Shown: in pieces, positions 32,863 to 40,901 of the stretch
Numbering within the stretch: the stretch's first letter is position 1
Layout: the number at the start of each line of letters is the position of its first letter
Source: Bin87 sp034420475
GTDB taxonomy: Bacteria > Chloroflexota > Dehalococcoidia > Lucifugimonadales > UBA3495
Assembly (NCBI GenBank): GCA_034420475.1
Contig: DAOULH010000024.1
Location: 1 to 64,000, forward strand
Length of the DNA: 64,000 nt
Direction of reading: 5' to 3'
Notes under the pieces: generated by a model
Seen by the model: the letters and a program-made list of their open reading frames with translations, nothing else
What the model was told of the DNA's origin: nothing
Database searches by the model: none
Made by a program: the position numbers and the translations under genes

Positions 32863-34974
32863 TCAGTGGTTGCCGTTGCCGTAAGGCTCGATCAACACCC
32901 GCAGCGTGCCGTCGTTTTCCTTGCGCTGGGTCAGCAGGCGGTGTCCGGCTTGCTCGGCCCAATAAACAACGTCGTAGATGTTGAGGGCGTCGTGGAGGAT
33001 GGCCTCGACGAATGAAGCGCGGTCGTATTCCATCTGGCGGCTCAACGCGGCGATGACGCCGGCGCAGTTCTTGCCGCGGCCGTCGATCACGGTCCAGCCG
33101 TTTCCGTGGCCGTTGCCATTTCCATTGCCGTTCCCATATCCGTTGCCGCCGGGCGCAACGCCCACCGGAGCGCGCACGTCAATCACGCCGCTCTTGCGGA
33201 GGTCCAGCTGCTCCTTGAAGTAGGCGACCGCTTCCCAGGCCACGGCGCGATCCCGCTCTCCGCTGGAACACACGGCGCCGCGAACACCGACGATGTCGGG
33301 GTTGATGCGGGCCAGTTCGTCCAGGTTGTCCAGCTTGAGATGCCCGCTGAGCGCGGTGCTCAGGCCCGCCTGCTTGGCCTCCATCACCATGTCCCGCAGC
33401 ACGGGTTCCGGCATGAAGTCGAACAGGTTCCGCCCGTCCTTGGTCAGCGTGTCGATCAGGAAACCGTCGCACTCGCCGTCGATGGCCAACTGGACCATCA
33501 GGTGGGGATCGAGGCCGCCTTCGAAGAGCAGGTTGTCGGCGAACAGCGAGCCGATCAGCTTGGTCTCGGCGTTGCCGATGGCGGCGCGGGATTCCCGCAG
33601 CACCTCAACGGCGGTTTCGTAGTCCGCAACCTGGAAGCCGACTTTGACCGAGGTAGCGTCCATCAAGGCGGCGGCGTGGACTGCCATGGCGACGGTGCCC
33701 GGTTGGTTGGGCACGACGCCGAGGGTAACGCTGACGTGCTTTTCGGGGGAGATGAGCTCCCGCACTTCCCGGACCAGGCTGGGGTGTGCCGAGCCCACCA
33801 GGGCTTCCTGGAGGTTTTTCAGGTCGATGATATCGGCGCCGCCCCGGTCGGCTTCCAGCGCCTCGGCCTTGTTCTGGGCGCTCACCAGCAGCATCATCCC
33901 GGATTCGGAAAGGCCACTCCTCCCATCGCGCGCGCCGTTGCCATTGAGCCAGGGAGCGTGCGGGCGCCCGCGGATCACTTCGCGGGTTGGTATAGCCGGC
34001 GCTGCGGCCCGTAGGAGCAGGGGTTCCAGCTCGCTCCACAGTTCGGCCTTCTCCTCGTGAGTCAGGTCATGCAGAGGCGCGCGGACGCTGCCGCCGGCCA
34101 TGCCCATCATTTCGCCCCAGGCTTTGCACATGGACACCGGGAGCGCGCCGCCGGTCTTTTTCATGGTGCCGCCCCACCACTTGTCGGACAGCGCCTTGAT
34201 GTCCTTCAGGTAGCGGTTATAGAAGTCCACATCGAGGTCGCCGGCGGTGGCGCGGTCGATGAACTGGGTGTAGTAGTTGTGCCGCGGGGTGTCGAACCGC
34301 CAGTCGGAGGTGTTGGCGAACATCACCTGCTGGTGGAAGCCCAGTTCCCTGGCCTTGTGGAATATCCATTCGTCGGGCGTGCTGATGATCGCGTCGCGGC
34401 CCACCAGGAGGTGGGTTTCAATGGAGATCTGCTGGTTGAAGCTGGCCTCTTTTACGCCGACGACGTTGGGGATGGCGCACAGCCGCTTCAAACCCTGGGG
34501 GCTGATGGTGATGCCGAACTGGGGCGAGTTGTAAAACATCATCGCAAGCTCGGTGTTTTCGGCGACCTGGCGCACGAAATCGACCACCTGGTCCTCGGTC
34601 TTGGTCACCATGTAGGAGGGAGCGATGATCAGCAGGTCGAAGCCCCGGCGTTCGGCGTGCTGGGCCAACGCAATGCTCTCTCGCAGCGAGGTGTCGGTCA
34701 CGTGGGCGCCGATGAGCCAATGACCGGCGGCTTCGTCGGCGACCGTATCCATAACCAGACGACGCTCGCCTTCGGTCAGGCTCCAGAATTCGCCCATGTT
34801 CCAGGTGCAACCGCCGCCGCGCACGCCCAAACTCTGAACGTGACGAATGTTCCGGCGGAGACCGTCGGTGTCCACCTGGTTGTCCGGCGTGAAGGGCGTG
34901 ACCAGCGTGGTCCATTGCCCCTTCAAGGTTTGCCAGGCCCATTCCTGCGCTTCATGCTTGCGGTAACCGGCCAT
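32863..34974 (-). CDS. Three-domain fusion: DapA-family aldolase, MfnB-like furan phosphate synthase, TusA-like domain
   Basis: A 703-residue protein. Residues 15-330 are a DHDPS/NAL-family aldolase with Schiff-base lysine K175 (VVGVKEAS) and Y148 (MFYNSP). Residues 360-600 match (5-formylfuran-3-yl)methyl phosphate synthase (MfnB, formerly DUF556). Its three family lysines and acidic partner residues are all kept: D384-x-K386 (GADIIDLKN), K444 (SVKVGF), D508 and K512 (LIDTLTKDG). After a Gly-Asn repeat linker (609-626), residues 627-698 resemble a TusA/SirA sulfur-carrier domain (D-x-R-G-x-x-C), but the CPxP motif is C637-A-G-V. MfnB makes the furan precursor of methanofuran from glyceraldehyde 3-phosphate in archaea. 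The combined function here is unknown. GGAGGC precedes the ATG. Confidence 0.85.
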   Translation of the reverse strand: MAGYRKHEAQEWAWQTLKGQWTTLVTPFTPDNQVDTDGLRRNIRHVQSLGVRGGGCTWNMGEFWSLTEGERRLVMDTVADEAAGHWLIGAHVTDTSLRESIALAQHAERRGFDLLIIAPSYMVTKTEDQVVDFVRQVAENTELAMMFYNSPQFGITISPQGLKRLCAIPNVVGVKEASFNQQISIETHLLVGRDAIISTPDEWIFHKARELGFHQQVMFANTSDWRFDTPRHNYYTQFIDRATAGDLDVDFYNRYLKDIKALSDKWWGGTMKKTGGALPVSMCKAWGEMMGMAGGSVRAPLHDLTHEEKAELWSELEPLLLRAAAPAIPTREVIRGRPHAPWLNGNGARDGRSGLSESGMMLLVSAQNKAEALEADRGGADIIDLKNLQEALVGSAHPSLVREVRELISPEKHVSVTLGVVPNQPGTVAMAVHAAALMDATSVKVGFQVADYETAVEVLRESRAAIGNAETKLIGSLFADNLLFEGGLDPHLMVQLAIDGECDGFLIDTLTKDGRNLFDFMPEPVLRDMVMEAKQAGLSTALSGHLKLDNLDELARINPDIVGVRGAVCSSGERDRAVAWEAVAYFKEQLDLRKSGVIDVRAPVGVAPGGNGYGNGNGNGNGHGNGWTVIDGRGKNCAGVIAALSRQMEYDRASFVEAILHDALNIYDVVYWAEQAGHRLLTQRKENDGTLRVLIEPYGNGNH

Positions 34975-35117
34975 GATAAAAAGCCTCCAACGACAATTGC
35001 CGTAGCTTGTAAGACATCAATGCGGACAGCCGGCGACAAGCCCGGCGGTATAATCCGCTTGGCAAATCACAGTGTACGGGCGGACTTGCGATGCCGTCAA
35101 CAAACGCCGGTCCTCGT

Positions 35118-35269
35118 AACTGTTCAGACTTCAGGGGGTTGACATTGCGAGGCGCTTGCGCCGTGGCAATCTCGCCGCCGCCGCAACGTCTGTCCCAAAG
35201 GCCCCCGGCGCCAACGAGATTGCCGCGCTGCGCTCGCAATGACACTTTCCCCGCAACTCTGAACGGTTA
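35118..35269. repeat. Palindromic element related to the CATTGCGAG family, copy 4
   Basis: Ends AACTGTTCAGACTT and AACTCTGAACGGTTA are inverted with two mismatches in 14. Inner arms are ACATTGCGAGGCGC and CGCTCGCAATGAC, with GGCAATCTC and GAGATTGCC inside. It is flanked by a perfect 11-bp direct repeat, CCGGTCCTCGT, at 35107-35117 and 35270-35280. Confidence 0.75.
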
Positions 35270-35282
35270 CCGGTCCTCGTGC

Positions 35283-35425
35283 AGGGCCTTTTCAAAGTCG
35301 CTACGAGCGGTCTTTCACTCCTAATCGTCATTCCCGCGAAAGCGGGAATCCAAGAACGTTTCTGTTCATGGGGTCTCTGGATTCCTGCTTGCGCAGGAAT
35401 GACGGGTTGACTTTGAAAAGGCCCT
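35283..35425. mobile_element. MITE-like element with perfect 17-bp terminal inverted repeats
   Basis: AGGGCCTTTTCAAAGTC (35283-35299) is the exact reverse complement of 35409-35425. It is flanked directly by GGTCCTCGTGC at 35272-35282 and 35426-35436, an 11-bp direct repeat that looks like a target-site duplication. The interior holds TCATTCCCGCGAAAGCGGGA and GCTTGCGCAGGAATGAC, a palindrome type widespread in bacteria. No open frame is present, so movement would need a transposase supplied elsewhere. Confidence 0.75.
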
Positions 35426-35451
35426 GGTCCTCGTGCGTGCCCACTTTCGTA

Positions 35452-35570
35452 AACCGTCAGAAACAGGATTTGCGGGATTTTTATGATTGGGCATGATGGG
35501 GAGAATTCCATCACAGAACGGTTCCAATCCTGATGATCCCCAAACCTTGAAACTCCTGCTGCTGACGGTT
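35452..35570. repeat. Imperfect long palindrome, third element type
   Basis: AACCGTCAGAAACAGGA at 35452 is matched by an imperfect inverted copy ending GCTGACGGTT at 35570. Inside, GGGAT...GATTGGG mirrors CCAATC...GATCCCC. About 119 bp and non-coding. No clear target duplication was seen. Confidence 0.5.
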
Positions 35571-35717
35571 CTCCGCCGCAAACTGGGTACGCGCCAGGAT
35601 GGTAACCTGTCGTGTCGCCCCGTCCGTGATCCGTTTTGTTTAGACACCCTCTGAAGTTGCCAACCCGCCAAGCGCTGCTCGATTGCACCGGGAACTGAAA
35701 GGTCGTACACGTACGTC

Positions 35718-37418
35718 ATGCTTGCGGAAGGTTTCGTTTTCCCGGGGATTGGCGCGCTGTTCAGTCTCGCCGCAGAGACAGGAGAGCTTCGCCAGTCGCT
35801 GCTGTCCCTGGGCCTGCTGATTATCGTCGCCAAGTTGGCAGAGGGCATCTTCCGTCGTCTGCACCTGAATTCCATTGTGGCCTACGCGGCTGCCGGCATC
35901 CTGCTGGGCCCGGCTCTGGAATCGCTGGTCGGTTGGTCAGTCCACCCCACCGGGCACATTGATCTCTTGCTGACCATCGGGGTCTTCGTCTTCTTTTTCC
36001 TCATCGGCCTGGATGAAATAGACATTTCGAGTTTCGTGGCAACTCTCCGGGGCCGCTATTTTGTGGCCGCCCTGCTGTCAGTGCTTTGCTCATTGGGCGC
36101 CTCGTTGCTGGTCACCACCGGCGCGGTTCATGATTTCGGCATCCATCTGGACTTCACGCAAGCCCTGGCGTTGGCGGGAATACTGTCCATGAGCAGCCTG
36201 GGCATTGTCGCCAAGGTGTTGGCTGACGACGGACGGCTGCGCGAACCCGTCGGGCTGCAGATTTTCACCGTGGTGGTCATAGCCGAGCTGATCGCCCTCC
36301 TGATAATCGGTTTCAACATCGGCGAACACGTCCACGAGGTGTCGGTTTCCGGCATCTTGATACTGTTGGGCAAGATCGTCTGCTTTGCTGGGGCATCCTG
36401 GCTTTTGTCGTCCCGAGTGCTGCCGCCATTAGTTGCGCTGCTGCAACGGGTGATACGGGTGCCGCAGCTTTCCCTGGGCTTGCTGCTGGGCGTTCTGTTC
36501 CTGATGGTGGACGCCGCCGAGGTCATGGGATTGCACGGGACCCTGGGCGCACTGCTGTTTGGAGCCTCCCTCACCGGCCTGCCCTACCAGGTCCGCCGTG
36601 AAATCATGCCGGGGCTGCGCAGCACCGCCGAGGGTTTGTTTGTGCCCCTATTCTTCGCCTCGGCCGGACTGTATTTCACGTTTTCATTCGCCGGCTTGCC
36701 CGTGTTGACCATGACCGCGCTGGCCCTTATCCCCCTGGCCGGCAACTTCATGGGGGCTTTCATTGGCGCCTACGTATCCCGGCTCGTCGCTCCTTACGCC
36801 GTCGCATTTGGACTGATGGGCAAGGGCGTGGCTGAAATCGCGCTGCTGCTGGTGCTTCGAGAGACCGGGAGCATCGACGAGGGCGTCTTCTCGTTCCTGG
36901 TGCTGGTGATGTTCGTCTATTTGCTGCTGATGCCTTCCGTGATCAGCTTTGCCGTTGGCCGGGCCAGTCGTCACGCGGACCCAGGCATTGGAGTGAACGA
37001 TGTTCCTCGTGGCGTTATCCGCTTTGCGTTGAACGAAATCACGGTGCAAGACATTCTTGATCGGACGCGCCGTTATCCGGGCCCGGCGGTGACGGTGCGC
37101 GACCTGACCGAGCGGTGGGTCACGCCGGACCAGCACGATTACGTGGTGGTGGATAACGGATCACTGTCCGGCATCGTGTCCCTGGGCATGTTGCGCTATT
37201 TGCCGGAAGGCGCCTGGATGCGGACCACCCTGGAACAGGTGATGCGCCGTGAAACTCCGTTGGCGTGGTCCGACGAGCACGTTGAGGACGTGTTTCAGAG
37301 GATGACTGAGAACCATTTGACGGCGATTCCAGTCATTGACCGGGAATCGGAGAGGTTTCTGGGAGCGTTGACCACTCATGATGTGGTGGACCTGGTGGTG
37401 AACAAAGGCCGGAGGTAG
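35718..37418 (+). CDS. CPA2-family cation:proton antiporter with C-terminal CBS pair
   Basis: A 566-residue membrane protein. Residues 20-415 carry about 12 hydrophobic segments of a Na+/H+ exchanger fold, including FFLIGLDEIDISSF (the conserved acidic segment) and LGALLFGASLTGLPYQVR. Residues about 440-566 form a tandem CBS domain (ITVQDILDRTRRYPGPAVTVRDL and LTAIPVIDRESERFLGALTT). Such CBS pairs sense adenylates and gate transport. KefB-like TrkA-N or TrkA-C domains are absent. The ATG at 35718 lacks a good ribosome site, so the start is less certain. Confidence 0.85.
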   Translation: MLAEGFVFPGIGALFSLAAETGELRQSLLSLGLLIIVAKLAEGIFRRLHLNSIVAYAAAGILLGPALESLVGWSVHPTGHIDLLLTIGVFVFFFLIGLDEIDISSFVATLRGRYFVAALLSVLCSLGASLLVTTGAVHDFGIHLDFTQALALAGILSMSSLGIVAKVLADDGRLREPVGLQIFTVVVIAELIALLIIGFNIGEHVHEVSVSGILILLGKIVCFAGASWLLSSRVLPPLVALLQRVIRVPQLSLGLLLGVLFLMVDAAEVMGLHGTLGALLFGASLTGLPYQVRREIMPGLRSTAEGLFVPLFFASAGLYFTFSFAGLPVLTMTALALIPLAGNFMGAFIGAYVSRLVAPYAVAFGLMGKGVAEIALLLVLRETGSIDEGVFSFLVLVMFVYLLLMPSVISFAVGRASRHADPGIGVNDVPRGVIRFALNEITVQDILDRTRRYPGPAVTVRDLTERWVTPDQHDYVVVDNGSLSGIVSLGMLRYLPEGAWMRTTLEQVMRRETPLAWSDEHVEDVFQRMTENHLTAIPVIDRESERFLGALTTHDVVDLVVNKGRR

Positions 37419-37668
37419 TTCCCGCCCGACGGCGAAAACCGACTCTGTCGAGCAACGCCCCTTCAGGCGGGAATGCGTGGAGCCGCATCCCGCATTGCGG
37501 TTTGGGCTGATATTCACTATCCTAGCCGCCGATTGGCCACGTACTCGGCAATGTCGCCCCGCATTGGATACGCAGAGTGACTATCTCGTCGCAATGCAAC
37601 CGAGATACCGCCAGCCACGCCGACAAGATGACCTTCTCCAAGGCCCGGTCACCATGGGAGCCAGAATT

Positions 37669-38817
37669 ATGACCGACGCATCCGCGTCAACCGCCACATC
37701 GATGCCAAACGCTCTGCCGCAGCCGGAAATCCAAAAACGGCTGGATCAGCTGTTGGGCGATATCCACTCCGCCACGCGGCAACAGATCGGCTATCCGGTG
37801 AATCAGGACTTCGACTACTCGCCTCTGGTGCCCTTCCTGGACTACTCAATCAACAACGTCGGCGACCCCTTCTACCCCAGCAATTTCTGGGGCAATACCC
37901 ATGAAATCGAACGGGAGGTCATCGACATCTTCGCCGGATTGATGCACATCGCGTCGGAAGACGCCTGGGGTTACGTGACCTCCGGCGGCACCGAAGGCAA
38001 TATGTACGGCCTGTACCTGGCGCGGGAGCTGTTCCCCAACGCGATGTTCTATTTCTCGGAAGAAACTCACTACAGCGTGCTCAAAAACGTGCGGGTGCTG
38101 AACGCGCGCCACATTATGATCCGGCGGCAGGAAAACGGCGAAATCGACTACGATGACCTGGAAGCGATGATCCGGGTCAACCGTGACCTGCCTGCCGTGA
38201 TCATGGCCAACGTGGGCACCACCATGCGCGGGGCGGTGGACGACATCGGCCGGATACGGGACATCCTGCGCGACCAGGCCGTGACCAGCCACTACATCCA
38301 CGCCGATGCCGCGCTCAGCGGCATGATTCTGCCGTTCGTCGCCAACCCGCAGCCCTACGCGTTTGACGCCGGCATCGACAGCGTTTCGATAAGCGGCCAC
38401 AAGCTGATCGGCGCGCCCCTGCCCTGCGGCGTGGTGCTGACCAAGCGTTCCTACGTGGAACGGGTGGGTCGCGCCATTGAGTACGTGGGCGTTGAAGATA
38501 CCACCCTGTCCGGGTCCCGCAACGCGCTGGCCCCGCTGATGATCTGGTACGCCTTCGCTCAGCGCGGGCATGAAGGGTTCCGCAACATCGTCGCCCGAAT
38601 GCTGGACACGGCGGAATACGCGGCGGGGCAGTTCAACGAGCGTGGGATACCCGCGTGGCGGCACCGAAACTCGGTTACGGTGGTCTTTCCCCGTCCGCGC
38701 CGGGAAGTGTTCCGCAAGTGGCAGATGGCCCCCGAGGGCGAAATTGCCCACATTATCACCATGCCCCACGTCAGCCGGGGGATGATCGACGAACTCGTCG
38801 CCGACTGCGCCGGCTGA
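37669..38817 (+). CDS. PLP-dependent amino acid decarboxylase, histidine/serine decarboxylase type
   Basis: A 382-residue group II decarboxylase, the length of PLP-type bacterial histidine decarboxylase. The PLP lysine is K245 in SISGHKLIGAPLPCG, the ring-stacking histidine is H134 (EETHYS) and the pyridine-pairing aspartate is D213 (HADAA). The same signature occurs in plant serine decarboxylases, so the substrate may be histidine or serine. The start at 37669 is set by GGGAG nine bases upstream; in-frame starts at 37654 and 37477 are weaker. The tandem-ACT gene follows 48 bases downstream. Confidence 0.85.
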   Translation: MTDASASTATSMPNALPQPEIQKRLDQLLGDIHSATRQQIGYPVNQDFDYSPLVPFLDYSINNVGDPFYPSNFWGNTHEIEREVIDIFAGLMHIASEDAWGYVTSGGTEGNMYGLYLARELFPNAMFYFSEETHYSVLKNVRVLNARHIMIRRQENGEIDYDDLEAMIRVNRDLPAVIMANVGTTMRGAVDDIGRIRDILRDQAVTSHYIHADAALSGMILPFVANPQPYAFDAGIDSVSISGHKLIGAPLPCGVVLTKRSYVERVGRAIEYVGVEDTTLSGSRNALAPLMIWYAFAQRGHEGFRNIVARMLDTAEYAAGQFNERGIPAWRHRNSVTVVFPRPRREVFRKWQMAPEGEIAHIITMPHVSRGMIDELVADCAG

Positions 38818-38865
38818 CCTTGGCTGGCCAGCTCCTCCGCTGGAACTGGAGAAGGATTGGTCATC

Positions 38866-39276
38866 ATGAACCAGGTGAACCCCTTGAACCGCATCATCGT
38901 CATGGCCCAGGACGAGGTTGGAGTCATTGCCAATATCAGCGAGGCCCTGGCTGCGGAAGGCATCAACGTGGAGTCGATCAACGCGCAGGTAGTGGGCGAA
39001 GAGGTTACGATTATCCTGACCGCCGACCGCTACGACCGCGCCCTCTACGTACTCAATCAGGCCGGTTTCAAGGCGGTCAGCGACGACGCCCTGGTGCTCC
39101 GCCTGCCCGACGAACCCGGAGCGTTGGCCAAGGTGGCCGGCGACCTGAAAGAGGCCGGCGTCAACATCGAGAGCATGCACATCCTGAGCCGCCAGACCGG
39201 CTACGCAATGATCGCACTGAAAACCGACAATCGATCCGATGCCGTTGCGGCCATCGGCAGCGAAAACATCCTCTGA
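38866..39276 (+). CDS. Tandem ACT-domain protein
   Basis: A 136-residue protein made of two ACT domains: residues 7-70 (NRIIVMAQDEVGVIANISEA) and residues 71-130 (LVLRLPDEPGALAKVAGDLK, then AGVNIESMHI). ACT domains bind amino acids. No catalytic domain is attached, so it probably acts as a regulatory partner. The position after the decarboxylase gene suggests feedback control of that enzyme, but this is inference. AAGGAT lies nine bases upstream of the ATG; a TTG at 38857 is an unlikely alternative. Confidence 0.82.
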   Translation: MNQVNPLNRIIVMAQDEVGVIANISEALAAEGINVESINAQVVGEEVTIILTADRYDRALYVLNQAGFKAVSDDALVLRLPDEPGALAKVAGDLKEAGVNIESMHILSRQTGYAMIALKTDNRSDAVAAIGSENIL

Positions 39277-39305
39277 CACTGTACAGTCGGGATCAGAACA
39301 CAGCG

Positions 39306-39671
39306 ATGCTGATCGATATCGGCAACGAGATCATAATCCTGTTTTATGGCGTCATCGTCGGCAATCTGTTGGCCCCTCTTTTTTTGCCGCTCATCGCCGG
39401 AATAATCAGCGGCGGCTTCATGCCAAATATCAACGCCGATGATGGGGTAGGGCAGGGTTTCAAAGCGGCGCTGGTGAGCTTGGGCGCGGCCGCGCTCTGG
39501 ACATTGTTGTTTCTGCTGGTGGTGGACAGTTTGGAGCGCCCCAATCTCAATGTCTTCTGCGGCGGATTAGCGGCGGCCAACCTGTGCGGCGTGGTCGCGG
39601 CCATTTTCTTTTGTCGCAGCCTGAACGACTACCGTGAGTTTGAGCACGTCGTCAATCGGCGACGAAGGTAG
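39306..39671 (+). CDS. Small membrane protein, function unknown
   Basis: A 121-residue protein not recognised by family. Three hydrophobic segments are clear: about residues 9-35 (ILFYGVIVGNLLAPLFLPLI), 52-75 (ALVSLGAAALWTLLFLLVV) and 85-105 (GGLAAANLCGVVAAIFF). It ends in a basic tail (HVVNRRRR), consistent with a cytoplasmic C-terminus. It begins 29 bases after the ACT gene, so it may belong to the same operon. Its ribosome site is weak. It converges on the next gene with only three bases between the stops. Confidence 0.5.
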   Translation: MLIDIGNEIIILFYGVIVGNLLAPLFLPLIAGIISGGFMPNINADDGVGQGFKAALVSLGAAALWTLLFLLVVDSLERPNLNVFCGGLAAANLCGVVAAIFFCRSLNDYREFEHVVNRRRR

Positions 39672-39674
39672 CGG

Positions 39675-40034
39675 CTATGGGGATTGGTCCTGTCCCGCTC
39701 GTCCCATCCGCCCCAGCGCCCACACGCCGCCAACCACGCCCCCCACCGGGATCAGTAGCAAAATTCCCACGAAGATCAAATCGGCCCACCAGTTTATCGA
39801 CTCGATGCCATAGGCGTCAGCGATCGGTCCAGCCACCCATAGCCAGATCCATCCCACGAAGGCCCCGATCGTCGCTGCCGCAATTAATACGCCCGCTCCC
39901 AGCACGCGCCAGAACGAGACCCCCTTCTCTGTCCCTCTCAATATGGCCCGCCCAACAAGGACGATCACGGGCAAGCCGAAGAAAAGAAACAAGGCCGCAT
40001 ATACCGGCCCCGCGTCAATCTCCCAACCTTGCAT
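39675..40034 (-). CDS. Small membrane protein downstream of mutM, function unknown
   Basis: A 119-residue protein with three strong hydrophobic stretches: residues 9-29 (AALFLFFGLPVIVLVG), 42-70 (VLGAGVLIAAATIGAFVGWIW) and 84-107 (LIFVGILLLIPVGGVVGGV). No conserved domain is recognised. The ATG at 40034 has GAGGGAAG just upstream; a TTG three bases earlier is possible. It is 48 bases after mutM on the same strand and probably co-transcribed with it and ileS. Confidence 0.55.
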   Translation of the reverse strand: MQGWEIDAGPVYAALFLFFGLPVIVLVGRAILRGTEKGVSFWRVLGAGVLIAAATIGAFVGWIWLWVAGPIADAYGIESINWWADLIFVGILLLIPVGGVVGGVWALGRMGRAGQDQSP

Positions 40035-40082
40035 CAACTTCCCTCTGTATGTCAGCTGGCGCCTCGACCCGGTGAATTGCCT

Positions 40083-40895
40083 TCACCGGGCCGGCTGGCA
40101 TCGCGGACAGTGCCACGAACTGCGCCCTCGCACCCGAATCATCGCCATTGTGCCTGAGCACCTGGGACAGGGCTCGTCGGCTGATCTGGGAATCGACCAC
40201 GGCGAGAGCGCCACCGGCGGGTCGGGCCATTCGGCATCCCGAGCCGCCGCGTATGCGGCTACGGAACGCGACAACGCCTGGACAATTGCGGCGTGGAGAG
40301 CGCGAGTCTCGTCGTCATTCAGGTCATTCCCGGCCCGTTCCGGGTGTATTCCGGACAGGTACAGGGCTTCATCGGCGTACAGATTGCCCAGCCCCGCGAC
40401 CACCGATTGGTCGAGCAGAATGGCTTTCATCGGCGCTTTGCGGCCGGCCAGCGCATCGGCCAGGACGGATACGGTGAATCCGGGTTCCAGCGGCTCCACC
40501 CCCATTTTCCGCATGGCTCCGGCCGGGTCGGGGAGCAGCCAAAGGTGCCCGAACTTGCGGGGGTCGATAAACCGCAGCTCCCGGCCGTCGTCCAGGGGGA
40601 AGGTGTGCCGCACCATGGGCGGGGGCTCGCTGCGGGCATCGTGGATGCGCAGGCTGCCGGTCATGCCCAGGTGCAGGACCAAGAACTGATCGTCGTCCAG
40701 CGCGGCGATCAAGTATTTGCCCCGTCGCTGGACGTCGTTCACCCGCCGTCCGGCTACGCCCTCAATGAACTCCCCCACCGACGGCTCCCGGATGGTATTG
40801 GCCCAGGTGATCTCCGGCGCTCCCAAACGGCTGCCCGCCAGTCCTGAACGGAGCAGGTACTGGCGGGTGTTTTCGACCTCGGGCAGTTCCGGCAT
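40083..40895 (-). CDS. mutM: Formamidopyrimidine-DNA glycosylase
   Basis: A 270-residue Fpg/MutM that excises 8-oxoguanine and formamidopyrimidines. After Met removal the catalytic N-terminus is PELPEVE, with E3 (numbered with Met) as the second active residue. The beta-domain lysine lies in RRGKYLI, and the helix-two-turn-helix has LLDQSVVAGLGNLYADEAL. The C-terminal zinc finger ligands are in CPRC and CPRC near the end. The gene starts six bases after the ileS stop. With the Mug domain, AlkA and PolA it adds to the repair genes of the window. Confidence 0.94.
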   Translation of the reverse strand: MPELPEVENTRQYLLRSGLAGSRLGAPEITWANTIREPSVGEFIEGVAGRRVNDVQRRGKYLIAALDDDQFLVLHLGMTGSLRIHDARSEPPPMVRHTFPLDDGRELRFIDPRKFGHLWLLPDPAGAMRKMGVEPLEPGFTVSVLADALAGRKAPMKAILLDQSVVAGLGNLYADEALYLSGIHPERAGNDLNDDETRALHAAIVQALSRSVAAYAAARDAEWPDPPVALSPWSIPRSADEPCPRCSGTMAMIRVRGRSSWHCPRCQPAR

Positions 40896-40901
40896 ATCCG
40901 G

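Larger units (their letters stand above)
34975..35717. other. 743-base intergenic region packed with palindromic elements
   Basis: A divergent spacer between the fusion gene and the antiporter. It holds three separate inverted-repeat elements (35118-35269, 35283-35425 and 35452-35570). The sequence GGTCCTCGT occurs three times, at the element junctions. The remaining about 150 bases before the antiporter show nothing recognisable. Open frames across this region have no coding character. Confidence 0.65.

Noticed and set aside
33115..33170. Short tandem repeats in the fusion gene as a CRISPR-like or microsatellite feature
   Set aside because: They encode an in-frame Gly-Asn linker and vary at codon third positions, as coding sequence does.
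34975..35717. Small genes in the 743-base gap
   Set aside because: Every open frame crosses the palindromic elements, lacks a ribosome site and shows no protein family character.
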